Of a stretch of 64,000 nt of DNA, positions 50,508 to 64,000 are shown piece by piece. Below the pieces are notes generated by a model that worked only from the letters and a program-made list of their open reading frames with translations, ran no database searches and had not been told where the DNA came from. The translations under genes and the position numbers were made by a program. The stretch comes from Vigna angularis (lineage: Eukaryota > Streptophyta > Magnoliopsida > Fabales > Fabaceae), in NCBI RefSeq assembly GCF_016808095.1, contig NC_068976.1:20182371-20246370 (forward strand), written 5' to 3'. The stretch's first letter is position 1. Each line of letters opens with the position of its first letter.

Positions 50508-51470
50508 TTAATAGGTTGTAAAGCAGAGGTAGCCACATGAAAATATGCAATATCGAAGTGAAAGCCTCATTCAGCAGAAAAGTAAAAGGTTTGTAGACTT
50601 GTTTCATATTCTGTGCATAAATAATTCTCTTAACCTTATAAAGAAATTTGAAAACCCTGATGTTGATAAAGTGTTGAAGGTCCAAAGTGAGAGTGGTCCC
50701 AAAGCTTTTGGCTTTGAAAACTATGCAGAAAGAATATATTATACAAAGAAGATTTTAAAATTTTCATAGGAAAGCTAAGAAAGTCAGCTTGCAATTTATA
50801 TGGTTGAGTCCACTATCCCTCCCTCCCCTAATTATTTTTGAATTCTGATTTGCATTCATTGCACCATATTCTTCCCACTTCTATATGTTCCTCATGATTT
50901 TGTTCCTACTCTACAAATTCTAACTAAGGTTTCTTTTTTTCACTGTGCCATTTCATGAAAAAGACACCATATACACTAATCTCGACTCAAATCTTCTAAA
51001 AATAAGTCAGAACTTCCACAATTGTAATCAACACATTTAAGAATATTTTTGTATTTTGAAGACAGATACCAGAAATATTCGATATTAATATATAAAGTAA
51101 ATAAGTCTAAGGAGATTATGATACTTCTTTTTAACTCAAAATTTTAAAATTGTCAATTTTGTGTCCTTTTATATATTGTTAAAAATATATAAACTATTCT
51201 TTAAATCATGTTATAAAATAAAGATGATAATAAAAAAAAAAAAAGAAGAGAGCATAAAAGGAAATGAAGTCTAACTTTTGTGTGTATTGTTACTTAGAAA
51301 AAAAGGATAAATAATTAATACAAATATTTAAATCTCATAAAAATAATCAATTTTATAGTAAATTAATCAATTATATAAATTAATGGACAAACATTAATTC
51401 ATAACAATCTCTCTGGGATGTCTATTGATTAGAGAATTCATGAAAAAATTATTTTCTAATCTTTGCATTT
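49700..51470. other. AT-rich intergenic DNA upstream of the GDSL gene
   Basis: No supported gene on either strand. It includes a TA microsatellite of about 32 bp at 50472-50503. Open frames at 50116-50393 and 50545-50769 have no recognisable content. Confidence 0.55.
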
Positions 51471-51479
51471 AAATATAAT

Positions 51480-52170
<691 letters not shown>

Positions 52171-53618
52171 TGGTTTTTACTACCCTAATGATAACTTATA
52201 TTTTCATCTTATTTGTCATTATTCTTACCTTTTTCTTTTTTTCCTTTTTCACATTATTGTTCCACTTTTGATGATATAATATCTCTTTGAAAATTTCTTT
52301 ATGACCATGTCCATAACCATGATCACTAGCACAACCATAATCAAGGCCACAACTATGACCATGAAAATATATAAAAGATATTGTTGCATTCACTTATGAG
52401 AATAGAGAAAACCAGTTAGACGAGTCTCATTATTTATTTCATCAAAAGTTCATTATTTTGTTCAACCACAAGAAAGCATGAAATAAATTCAAAATATTTG
52501 TCAAATCTTTTTTCATGACATTGTTGTTGCGAGCAAACTAGTTTATCATATGCTTTATTTTTTTTCTTTAATGACATCACCAAAATCTATTGCATCTAAA
52601 TGTATTTCAACATTTAATATCAATTTTTTCTCGTACTATCAATGACTACAAATTCAAATTTTGCAAGGTTTATATGTTTAGAAGTACATAAAATATTAAT
52701 AATAACAAATTTTCATGTATGAAATTATAAAATTAATATAAAATAATAATAATAATAAAGTATAATAAATGAATAATCATTTATTCATATCTCATATTTT
52801 TGATAAAAATATAAAATCAAAATAAAGTATAATGTAACGAGTCATAATTTGATAATCTATAAACAAAATTTTTAACATTATTCATAACATTGTGTAAATA
52901 AACCTTTTTTCAATTTACAAATACTAACAACATATCAATTTTAAATTAGAAAAAAAAAGCATATTAAATAAATAAAATATTACATTGATTTTATCGTTTT
53001 TAAGAGCTTAGGAAGGAATTGACAATAAATATTTAATATTTATTGCACTCAAAAGAACCAGCCCAAAAGGGCACATTCACACAGACACTTCTTTTAAACA
53101 CTTTCTTTTGTCGCAATAGCAACCTTTATTTCAGTAAAAAAAATTCATGAATTAATTTTATTTTATTTTATTTGTAAAAAAACAGAAAGAAAGAACATTG
53201 AATTGGTGAGCAACCCATCACAAAATTCCACATGCAACCAACCACCGAAGGCCATGACCGGCCGGCCACCGCCCACGGTGCCTCCGCTCAACTCACTCTT
53301 CTCATATTTCAACTTTCCAACCCCACAAAGTCACTTTCAACTTTTACATATTTTTCTTTTAATAAGGTCTAAAGTTGTTACATGCACACACCAAACAAAT
53401 AGTTCCTAGCATTTATCTTTTCAATCAATATTTCTAAAAATAATAAATTAAAGCTATGCTATACAAAAATAACCTAACATTAATTATCATTAGAGGCTAA
53501 AATGGTTCACTTTTTTAATTCTTTGCATTTATGTTGGTGTGTGTAAATTTAGCATATTATGGTGTTGCATATTGTAATGCTTTAGCACTAAGTGTCAAAA
53601 ATATATTTATGTATTTTA
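52171..53618. other. AT-rich intergenic DNA with a GC-rich patch
   Basis: It is largely low-complexity sequence. A sharp GC-rich patch (CATGACCGGCCGGCCACC and around, 53,215-53,290) stands out, inside a 68-codon frame with no recognisable homology. No gene is supported. Confidence 0.45.
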
Positions 53619-53707
53619 TCAAAATATCCTTAAAAAAACTAAAAGTATTAACAGAATGAATATCAAAATGATCCTTAAAAAAACTAAAAGAATTAACAGA
53701 ATGAAGA
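53619..53707. repeat. Tandem duplication of about 44 bp
   Basis: Two adjacent copies starting ATCAAAAT and ending TTAACAGAATGAA differ by a few bases. They sit directly upstream of the Helitron candidate. Confidence 0.7.
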
Positions 53708-53809
53708 TAAAAAAAAAACGAGATGTCTAATATAAATTATTCTTATCTACCTCGTATTATTTAATGATACTCATATTTAGATAATAATAAATAAAACAGA
53801 TTTAGTATA

Positions 53810-54136
53810 TCTAATATAAATTATACCTATCTACCTCTAAATGTTACTCAAGCTTTAAACGTTAAAGATATATGTTTGGATGTTCAAAATATTGAATCTG
53901 TACATTGGACAAATAATGATTAATATCATTAGTGTTGTCAGGTATTGTGAATGTACTGATGCATTGAAGGTGAACATTGTGAAGTTAATGTGTCTTATTT
54001 TGAATCATATTTATCATCATTATTTAAAGTACAATATCTATTTTGAACTTATTTCATTACTTGTAATTGTTATAAAAAACACGATTGAGTTGTCTTGAAA
54101 ATAATCTCGTGCATTGCACGAGTCACAAAATACTAG
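53810..54136 (+). mobile_element. Candidate non-autonomous Helitron, about 327 bp
   Basis: The right end shows the Helitron signature: a 7-bp stem hairpin CTCGTGC-ATT-GCACGAG (54106-54122), ten bases, then CTAG, followed by T. The left end starts TC (TCTAATATAAATTAT) and is preceded by A, so the element sits between host A and T with no target duplication, as expected. A second copy of the left-end sequence lies at 53726, so the element may have an extra 5' end or be 411 bp long. It has no coding capacity. Confidence 0.6.
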
Positions 54137-54139
54137 TTA

Positions 54140-56773
54140 TACCATTATTATGTTACCATATGTATCACCATGAATTATAATAATGTGTAATTAATTATAT
54201 TATATTATACAATAAAAAAATAAACAATTATAATATAATTACCATAAATAAGAGAACACTGTGATATTATAATAATAAAATGTTTAAAATATAAATAGAA
54301 TTTTAATTAATTGAGATTATTTTATGAAAATTACACTTTTTATCTAAATTTCTTTCCATTCTCACTTTACAGTTTTTATCTCGATCTTTATTTTTTTTAA
54401 AATCAAGAACCATATGATTTTTCCTAGTGAAGATCTTTACATATCTATTTGATCAGATTCAACAAAGTAATATCATTTTTTTCTCTTTTTGAAATAGTTT
54501 TGTTCTTTGAGTTTGTATGTGTGCTCTACTACATATAGTGGCTCAAATGTGTTCAAAATGAATTTTTGTTGTTTTGTGATCATGGTGATATGTTTAAATT
54601 TCTAATTAGAGTTTTTTTTTGTCTAGTTAAGTGATATATAAGAAATAAAACTCTAAGGAGCAACCGAGTAAAAAGGAAGTTTAACTAAGAAAAGAAGGAG
54701 CTAACCCATAATTTTTGCATGTTGATTTCTACTATCTTGATTGATAGTTGGTACTTTATGGATTGATTGTTGAATTCGTGTAATTTCATCTATTGATTTG
54801 GTTGAATTGGGGAAAACTATGTGAAAAGGTTAAATTAGGGTTTAAAACTGTAAATTTGGTCTCTTACTTGTGTTGTTTTTAGATTGACATAGTGAAGTGA
54901 TACTCTTAGCTTCAATGAGTCATTTTAAGCAAATTGGTCCTATTTTGACTCGTATGGAAGAGAAAAACACTATATTGGGAATGGAGGTATGACATGTTCT
55001 ACAAAATTTTGTGTATGGTTTATGCAGATCTACTCAACAAGCTAACCGCTCACTAAATGAGTGCCAAAATTGAGTATGATAGAGAGGCGAGGAGGCTTTC
55101 TCACTAGGTGAGCCAATCTCTAGCTGAGTAATTGTCAAATTTCAAGTTTGAAAGAGAAGTAGGGAGACTTCTCTAGCTAGGTGAGCCATTTTCTCACTGG
55201 GTGAGTACGTGTTTTCTGTTTCGAGACATCTTGATAAAATTGAGATTCCCGCTTTATAATAATCATTAGATCAAGTTAAAATTTTGACAATTGATTCTAT
55301 ACATATGAATATTCACTTTGATCATTTGGATATTTGATTAGAGGTCTTTGGTTGGAAAATTATTTTGTTGTTTTGATATTAGTAACAAAAATATTGTAAT
55401 TAAATATTATGCTAATACAATAAAAAAAATCATATATAAACTCTCAACATGTAAATATAAATAAATAATAGGTGATTAATGCTACGATGAGTTTGAATTG
55501 AGGTAAAATACATAAGTGTGACATGGTTTGATGATTTAAGATTATATGAGAATATGATTAATGAACTATTTGTGATATGTTGTTCTTTGACTATTTTTTT
55601 GTGACCGTGTTTACTAATTTGATAATGTTTAATTTGAATTAAGATGAATATGAAAAGAATGACGAGGTAGCTATTTCTAGGGTGAGAATATTACAATGAA
55701 TTATTTTGTATGGGGTGTATTGTCGATAGAGACTGAAATGAGATCATTCTTATTGTGTTAGTAATTGAATTTATATATATGAAAATAACAAGTTGTGAGA
55801 GTTAATGAAGTTTCATATATCTAGAGTGAGTCAATTAAAGTCAAGTTTGTAATATATATAATTTATCATATCATGCTCTATAAATTGAGAAAAGGCCCAA
55901 ACATGTTATAATTATAGCTATTGAAAGAAAAAATTGAATAAGCAATGGCAGGTGTGCTTGTGATTATTGCATATGAGTATGCCATGAGAGTCATGTGTTT
56001 ATTTTATGAATTGGTATTGTATTCTACTTTACTTTAGATGTGTTTTTGTATTTATATTTTTATTTTTCCACGTATGTTATACTTAATAAAAAGTTAATGA
56101 TAATAGGAAAATAGTGAAGCAATAAAACTATTAATAACTTTTAGAGAGAGAGAGAGAGTAATGGTTAGGTAAATATATAATTTTTATACTGAATAGATTA
56201 TTTAGTTGATTATCTATTATTCATCTTTAAAAAGTTTGATTTACTCCTTCTCGAAATTTGTAAATAAAGTTTACATATTAATAAGTTAGGTTATGATTTT
56301 TTTTATAAATTATGTGATGTTTTAAATTAGTAAGTAAATTTTACTAAACGGGAATGTTATAAGTAAAACTAAATAATAATAAAACCTAACATAAAATAAT
56401 AATGATAATAATAATTTAGTATTTAATATTTAATTAAAATTAATTTATAACAATAAAAATAATTAAGAATACCAAGAATAAAATATACGAAAGAAAATTA
56501 AATACATTCAAGACTATAAATGAACTAAAATAATATATAATTTACATGTTAAGTTTTTAAAAAATGAGTAAATTAAAAAAACTTATCGAACATTTTTATA
56601 ATTATCAAACTAAATTATAAACTAGTTAAATATATTAATACATAACTTATTATGTTAATTAATATACTTATATTATGTCATTTTTTTAACTCCATATAAA
56701 TATCAACTTATCTACAAATCACTTTTTTAATGTTTTTTTAATCTTTAATCTCTATTCTGTTCTAATAAATTAA

Positions 56774-56827
<54 letters not shown>

Positions 56828-58680
56828 CCAAAGTTTGATATCCTAAATAAAAATAATTAAAATTAAAATTATTATTAAGCGTTATAATATCATAAAATAA
56901 AATAAAATTAATTACATTTATTCACATTTAAGTTCATTAAATTGAAATAATGCTCATTAATCAAAATAATTAATGACTTGTTGTGGATTTGATTAATCCA
57001 AACTGTAACACACTTGCTCTCAAGTTTTGTAAAAATAATTCAAGTAGATATTCTATTTTTTTTCTAGTTTCAAACTTTGAAAAATTTATGTAATTAAATA
57101 AGTAGTATTATACTAAAGATATGTCGTGTGTCGTGTTGTAGCTGTTTTGTTTTTTTTTAATATTTTTAAATTTTTACTTCAGTTTTTTCTAAAAAAAAAT
57201 TATCCACATATCAGTTTAGTATTGGAATATATGATATTATATTATGATTTTTTAAAACTTATTTTTTATACCTTTTATTCAATTCAATCTTAAATTATTA
57301 AAAAATAAATTAAAATTGAATTGAATTAATAAAATAAATATAAAACGAAAATAAATATGAGTCAACAAATAACATTGTTATTGCTATGTCCCATCCATTG
57401 TAAAGTGACATGATATTTCATCAAAAAATTGAAGTAAAATATTAAAATTAATTAATAATGAAAAGAAAACGAAAAAAAAAATATACGTGACATTTCGTAA
57501 TTGATATAATATTAATAAAAATAACCTAATTACATCATTTTAAAAAAAAATAAACTTAATTATAAAAAACTTATGAATTATTTCTACATACCAAACTACT
57601 AATTAAACAATAAAATTTTTAAATTAACTATTAATATGATATCACACTTATCACACACCAAAAATTAATCTATGTTAATAAATGAACGTTTAGTCTGAGG
57701 TGGAAGGTGTTCTCATTAAATCACTTTGTCATATTAATTATTACTCACTCCAATGTGTAACGTTTTTTTAACTGAGTAAAATTCATTAGTACTCATTAAT
57801 TTTATTTATCATATATATTAATTAATTTGGACCCATTCAAATTTAACTGAACCAGACAAATATTAATTCATTTAGTGTTTAAGCTGAGGTGGATTTACGC
57901 GTATCCATTAAATTCGGGTTGTAACATTTAAGCTAATGTGAAGAAAAAAATAAGGACAGTGATGAAAAGCACTTCAAACGCGTTTCACAGGCATCACTTT
58001 CAAAAATAAAAAATAGTTTTTACTCTCTTGATAAATATTGCTTAAAAAAATTATTTTTATATTTTTCGTTAATCATTCAATTTTTTCTTTGCTTATACTA
58101 AATATTATAAATATATCTGTTTATTAATAATGAAAATAATAATTTTTAAAATCAAATAATGAAAATAAGTTATTCTAAAAGTTTAAAAAATTAAGAAAAT
58201 AAACTGTTTACTGTAATGTTGTTATACGCGGAATTTTATGAAAATTTGTTAATATGAGACATCGAATTTTGAGAAAACTCACTCTTCAATATAGTTTAGG
58301 AAAAAAATGAATTTTTGTAAAGTTGTGGACCTGACCATCTTTTGAGTAAAATAATATTTAATATTTTTTTATAGTAAATGCCTAAAACTTTTAACTGGAA
58401 TTAAAGAAATTATTTAATGTTTACTTTTAAAAATAATTCTAATCAGTTACATATTATATCTTTTTACAGTTTTTTATATTTTAATATATACTTATATGTT
58501 ATTATATATTTGTTTTCCTTATAATTTTTCTTAATTAAAGATATAAAAATGACAATTACATTATTTTAAAATTTTAAAAATAAAATATACTAAAATATTA
58601 AAAATATATTAGAAAACATGTGCACTTAATGTATTATTGAGATAGAGATGTTTGACTAAGAAGAGGAGAAATTAATTAAT
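54140..58680. other. Very AT-rich intergenic DNA
   Basis: About 4.5 kb without a supported gene. It includes a (TA)n run at about 56778-56825 and a short (AG)n run near 56144-56157. No transposon ends or RNA genes were recognised. Confidence 0.6.
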
Positions 58681-58969
58681 TATGGTTTTATATTATATAT
58701 AGCATAGCAATGAAATGAGAAAGGATAAAGAAAAAAAGAAGCAGTAGAAGTGAGAAATAGAGAGTAGTGAAAGGGAGGCACCCCACCCACCAAGAACCGA
58801 AGCTGAGGTTCGGATGGTGACAGCCAGGCTCGGACCTGACTGAGCCTCTCGAAAAAAGCCAAGGGAGGCACCCTCGAAAATAATGGAGTGTTCCAAAGCA
58901 AGAGAAGAGAGAGAGTGAAACAGGGTTTTAGAGAGAGACGCAGCACCAACAACACCAGCCATAGATTAG
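58681..58969 (+). promoter_or_regulatory. Proximal promoter and 5'UTR of the bromodomain gene
   Basis: A TATATATA element at about 58692-58699 is followed by a GC-richer, purine-rich leader (GAGAGAGAG near 58905-58935). The start codon is at 58970, and the next codon is also ATG. Confidence 0.4.
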
Positions 58970-61900
58970 ATGATGGGTCAGATCGTGCGGAGGAAGAAGA
59001 AGGGACGTCCATCAAAGACAGATCTAGCACGCCGCTCCGGTCAATCTCCGGCATCCTCCCAGCCAGACCTACGACGGAGCCGCCGCCGCCGGAATGTGCG
59101 CTACAACATCGACTACGACGACTACCTTGACGAGGAGGACGAGGACGAAGAGGAGGACGAGAGGAGGCGCGAGAAGAAGAAGCTCAAGCTGGTGGTGAAG
59201 CTCAACAACAACGAGGAGGAAGACGATGACGAGGAGGAGGACGCGCCGAGTCATGTGGGGGCGCGTGGAGTGCACGCGCAGGAGGAAAAGGGGGAGGAGG
59301 AGGAGGATGAGGGAGAGGAGGAAGAGGAAGAGGAGGAGGAAGGGAATGAGGAGGCGGAGGAGCTGGAAGAAGAGCGTGAGGTAACAGACACAAGTGCTGA
59401 AAATTTTGTGATTAGGGAGAAGAGTGTGTTCAGTGTCCACCTCGGAAATTTTTTGATACCAATTGGTCCATAATTGAATTATATTTCTCTCTCTGTGGTT
59501 TTGTGTTTCTCTCTCTAGGGCTTTCTCTTTCTCTCTCTGTGTCGGGATTTTGGGGGAGATAACTAACGCGTCAACTGTCAAAACTATCACACACATGCAG
59601 ACTCTCTCTGATTGTGTTTTCTTTCATTTTATTAACGCTCTTTCTCTCTCCCTGTCTATGACTAGAGATAAGATAACCTAGGACGCATTGTTGTCTGTCT
59701 CTGTCTCTGTCTCCATCGCATCATTTTCTTATATAAACGCAGTATTTGCCTTTTCTGTGGTTTTGGGTTGCGTTATTAATTGTGTGGTTTCTTGTGACAG
59801 GCAAAGGGAAGAAAAGTGGATTCTAAAGGGCTCCACTCAGTTTCAGGTGTGTGTGTGTGTGTATAGCGATTTATGGTTTCTGTTGTAATGTAATTCTTAT
59901 TTCATATTTCACAGCTTTTTCCTTGTGTACCTCGTTCGATACTGAAACGGGTTTGCCGATGTTTTTGTTACCCTATCGTCCACTGTGAGTTTCTAAACTA
60001 AGTTTGGTTTTTCTGTTCTGTTTCTAGTGTTAGGAACTCCGTCGAAGCTTCCACCTGGGATTCCGTTGCCTGACAAGAGGACCCTGGAGTTGATCCTTGA
60101 CAAGCTTCAGAAGTAAGGGGATTTCGATGAACATTTTCTTTCCTCTTGCACTCTTTTTGGTTGTGGTGAATGATTACTCTAGCATCTTCAACTTATATTG
60201 ATGCATGCTGATGTGATGTCTTCTGGTGAATTGTCAGGAAGGACACATATGGTGTGTATGCTGAACCAGTTGATCCAGAAGAGGTGTGCGGGCTTTTCTT
60301 CCTTTGAAATTTTAATCTTGCTTTTGGAAGGCAATCTAAGTTGAAAGTTCAAATTATGTTTCAATGCAGCTTCCTGATTATCATGATGTGATTGAGAATC
60401 CAATGGACTTTTCCACAGTGAGGAAGAAATTGGCAAATGGATCCTATCCTACCTTGGAACAATTTGAGGTGTGTACATGTGTCAACTGTTCATGATGGTT
60501 AAAGTTGGGAGAGGTTTCTTTTCTTCTCTGAGATTATGATTGTTTTTTCTATTTGATTATAAGTGGGTTGATAGCTCGAGGGTGCTTGCAATTGGTGTGA
60601 GGGGAAACATTTAAGCGGCTTGTTTGTCAGTATAATAGAGTCTGTCTGGATTTTACTTACTTATGTTTGTCAGTAGCGATTTGTGTGTTTGTGATTGATA
60701 GTGGGAAACTTTTTCAGGAGTAAACTAATGATGGGATTGTATGAAATTTAGCACAATTTATTACTACAGTTTTTATTTCCTGGAAAGGAGTATATTTTCA
60801 ATGTAATGATAGATTGGGTTATGGTAAGCATTGACATAGTGTAGCTTGTCTATTTTGGCATGAATAAATGATTGTTTCTTAATTTAGTAGAAATTTTGCA
60901 ATTCAGCACCTCAGTGCCTAGAGCCCGAAAAATGTCTAATGTCGCACATGAGTGAGGCTATGGGAGATTAAAATATATGCTGATGCTAATAGGCAGTGGG
61001 GGGTAATATATCCTGGTTAGTTTGTCTCTTGTTTATGGCTCTTGGTACCCTATTTTAGATGATAAAAAGGTGTGGGAGAAGAAAATGACTTTTTTTATTA
61101 GTGTGGATTTTCTTTATAGACAACCTGTTATCATAATGATGTTTAAGAAATGCAAGAAACAAACTTGTTTGCTCCCTCATCTGAACTGAGGAGGATAACA
61201 CCAACAGCAGGATTGTTGCCTTTTGACCTAGAGGCTCAAATTTTTGGAAAACAATCTGTTTGTGTGGGGCCAGGTTGTGTGCATCAATCATCGCAAAATT
61301 CTGCTAGGCGCACCTTGTGCACTAGGCAACACTTATTATCATCTTAACCAGTTTTAAACTGTAGGTTGTATGTTGTCTTCCTAGTTGAGTGATATTTTGA
61401 AAGGTAAATAACTTTTACTGTATCACATTAAATTTTGATGCAATTGTTGAATGCAGAGTGATGTATTTTTGATTTGCTCGAATGCAATGCAATACAATGC
61501 AGCGGAGACTATATACCACAAACAGGTATAGAATTTACTGTTCTCCCTTGAAAAACGTTTCCATGTAGCTATTTTGTTGTGCAAGCTGTATGATCCCTAT
61601 ATTTGTTTCAGGCAAGATCGATACAAGAACTGGCTAGGAAAAAGTTTGAAAAGTTACGGTTTGACTTTGATCGCTCTCAGAGTGAGCTGAAGTCTGAACA
61701 AAAAACTAGATCTAATTCCCTGGTTAAGAAGTCAGCAAAGAAGCCACTGGGTCATACTTCACAGGAACCAATTGGCTCTGATTTTTCCTCTGGTGCAACT
61801 CTTGCTACTATTGGAGATGTATTGCCAACATCCCATCCAATGCAAGGTGTCGTTTGTGAAAGGCCTGGAAATATTGATGGTCTTGTGGAGGGGAATGCTT

Positions 61901-63708
61901 TCATTATTGATGCAAATCAAGAGAAAGCAGAAGACTACATATCAGGTATCACAGAAAAGATTAAGCCCTTTCGTGCCTTCATTGTTTAATTTTTCTTAAT
62001 TTCAGTTGGATATTACTGTCATCATATAGCTATTCTCTTCTGAGACTGTTGCTTTATTGTTTCAGGGAGGGGTCTGCTTTCCAAGTTGGGAAGGAAACCA
62101 TCTATGCAAGATATGGAACGTCGTGCAACTTATAATATGCCTAATCCACCAGCTACGAGATCGGATTCTGTATTTACAACATTTGAGGGTGAAGTGAAGC
62201 AGCTGGTTACTGTATGTATCTAAAGAAGTGATTCTAATCCTTGAATAAAACTTTCTTATTTTTTTTAAAGCATCAATGTTGTATATTTTTGGCACCAGGT
62301 TGGACTTCAAGCTGAGCACTCCTATGCCAGGAGTTTGGCTCGTTTTGCTGCAACTCTAGGACCTACAGCTTGGAGAATCGCTTCCCAGAGGATTCAGCAG
62401 GCACTACCACCTGGCTGTAAATTTGGTCGTGGTTGGGTTGGAGAGTATGAACCACTTCCCACACCAGTATTAAAGCTTGATAATCTTGCCCAGCAGCAAC
62501 CTATTTTGGGGACTAAGACGCAGTCTACTGCTGAGTTAATAAAGGTTGACAAAAATTGTAAGAATGTGGAATCCACCTCGGAACATCCTGTTAATGGACC
62601 AATCCATGAGGGAAAACAGCCTTCTGTCTGTTCTAGTAGTGGGCTTACATCGGATGGCAAATCATCTTTGTTTGGTTCTGCTGGATCAAGACCCAATTCT
62701 CATGACAATCTCTTTTATCCACAACCCAATGTCCAAACTAGGAACCTCAACAAGTCTGAGAACAAGGGTTTGAAACAAGTGGAATTGAACTCTTTACCCT
62801 CCAGTGATCAGAATAATGCCAGTCTAGTTGCAAAGCTTACAAGTAATGCTCCTGCAGCAGTGTCTAAGCCCAGAGAAATGATACCTAGTAACTTGACTAT
62901 TTTACCGTCTATGCCTTTCAAGCAGCCAGATACCAACGGAGTTGTTGGTGGAGAGTTGCCCAATGGAAAAGTAAGGAATACTAGTTTAAACAGACGGATG
63001 CCTGGTGCATCATCCGAAAGTACGTCAAATCAAACAGGTAGATCAGCTCCCTTTGTTGCCCATGGACAGGAGCAGACTCTTAGTGACCCAGTTCAGTTGA
63101 TGAGGATGTTAGCCGAAAAGACACAAAAACAACAGACTTCTAGTTCATCCAATCATTCCCCTGCTGACACCCCACCAGTGACCCCATCAGTTCCATTGGG
63201 ACGGAGAGAGGATTTGAGCAATGCTTCAGCAGCAGCTGCCCGTGCATGGATGTCTGTTGGTGCAGCAGGTTTTAAACAAGGACCTGAAATTTCTAGTTCA
63301 CCCAAAAATCAGATTTCTGCAGAATCATTGTACAACCCAGCGAGAGAGTTCCATCAGCCCTTTTCACGAATTAGGGGAGAGTTTTCTCCTGGTGGAACAC
63401 CTTTCCAGTCTGAGAAGAACAATTTTCCATTTCAGGCACTTGTACCCCAATCTCAACCTATTCAACCAGTTGGTGCTTCACAGTTTCCAAACAGACCTAT
63501 GGTCTTCCCTCAAGTAGCAGCTTCTGACTTGTCAAGATTTCAGATACCACCTTGGCGGGGTATCCGACCTCACAGTCAACCAAGACAGAAACAGGAAACA
63601 CTTCCTCCTGACCTGAACATTGGTTTCCAACCTCCTGGTTCACCTGCAAAACAATCATCTGGTGTGCTGGTTGACTCTCAGCAACCAGACCTTGCTTTGC
63701 AACTGTGA
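58970..63708 (+). CDS. BRD13-like: Bromodomain-containing protein, BRD13-like chromatin-remodelling subunit
   Basis: Nine exons (58970-59380, 59801-59846, 60028-60112, 60238-60283, 60370-60468, 61457-61525, 61612-61945, 62066-62211, 62299-63708) give 881 aa. The basic start MMGQIVRRKKKGRPSK carries an AT-hook-like GRPSK. A Glu/Asp-rich stretch fills about 58-137. The bromodomain spans about 167-272, with PDYHDVIENPMDFSTVRKKL, Tyr200 and the acetyl-lysine-binding Asn243 in AMQYN. The long tail is Ser/Pro/Gln-rich and mostly disordered, with a conserved block EHSYARSLARFAATLGPTAWRIASQRI at the start of exon 9. In Arabidopsis the BRD1/BRD2/BRD13 group are subunits of BAF-type SWI/SNF complexes and share this layout; the length suits BRD13. 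Translation could start at the second Met (58973). Confidence 0.92.
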
Positions 63709-64000
63709 CATGTTATTGTATTTCTGTTGTGGATGTATCCACAAGATTGACTGATTGTGGAATTTCGGCTCCTGTCGTTGGACGTCAATTTTGATCCCAA
63801 AGGCCTTGTTGAATGAGGAAAAGGCTACCATTTTACTACTTTAGGAAGAGATGAAACCAATTGGGAAGATTGTTTTCCCTTGGATGCTTATGTTGGGGAT
63901 CTTATGGTTTTATTGAAAAGGATTTGGCACTAGGTAAATCCAATGAGTTTGCTAGTTTCAGAAATTTGAGTGGATTTGCCAGAAGACAAATTCACGACTT
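63709..64000 (+). other. 3'UTR of the bromodomain gene and right edge
   Basis: Downstream sequence with no new frame. It is probably the 3' untranslated region; no polyadenylation site was fixed. Confidence 0.5.

Noticed and set aside
59069..59596. 175-aa minus-strand Leu/Val-rich open frame
   Set aside because: It is the complement of the purine-rich acidic exon of the bromodomain gene, so it is a compositional artefact.

Overview
The window is nuclear DNA of a flowering plant, most likely a dicot and probably a legume. Genes are built of many short exons with GT/AG introns, intergenic DNA is very AT-rich and full of TA microsatellites, and transposon remnants are common. The legume reading is from memory of how the predicted proteins look and was not tested by search. 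I see no operon, CRISPR array, rRNA or convincing tRNA.

Layout from left to right. (1) The 5' end of a minus-strand gene at 2162-2412; its first 43 residues look like a mitochondrial presequence, possibly a 2-oxoglutarate dehydrogenase E2. (2) A 665-bp Tourist-like MITE at 3929-4593. (3) A small two-exon plus-strand gene at 5193-5675 for a single-pass, acid-tailed, probably plastid protein. (4) A 14-exon minus-strand RAB3GAP catalytic-subunit gene at 6493-14557, 699 aa. (5) A minus-strand SNU13 (15.5K, L7Ae family) gene at 16680-18443, 128 aa. (6) About 5 kb of AT-rich intergenic DNA with a cluster of short palindromic repeats near 22.3-22.9 kb. (7) A 34-exon plus-strand MSH5 gene at 23876-44920, 812 aa. 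Its largest intron (35764-43569) holds an old gag-only LTR element, into which a much younger copia element has inserted. (8) A minus-strand GDSL esterase/lipase gene at 46205-49579, 364 aa. (9) About 9 kb of AT-rich DNA with a decayed copia reverse-transcriptase fragment, a candidate non-autonomous Helitron and microsatellites. (10) A plus-strand bromodomain gene at 58970-63708, 881 aa, similar in layout to the BRD13-type subunits of plant SWI/SNF complexes.

Each multi-exon model was spliced by hand. For the five complete multi-exon genes every exon junction keeps frame and the total length is a whole number of codons ending in a stop, so their structures are well supported although untested by transcripts. 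The genes are unrelated housekeeping, meiotic, trafficking and chromatin genes, not a functional cluster. I found no previously undescribed biological system. The most informative observations are the nested retrotransposons inside MSH5, a stop-free 108-nt first intron in SNU13 that could be retained in frame, and a Helitron-like terminus.
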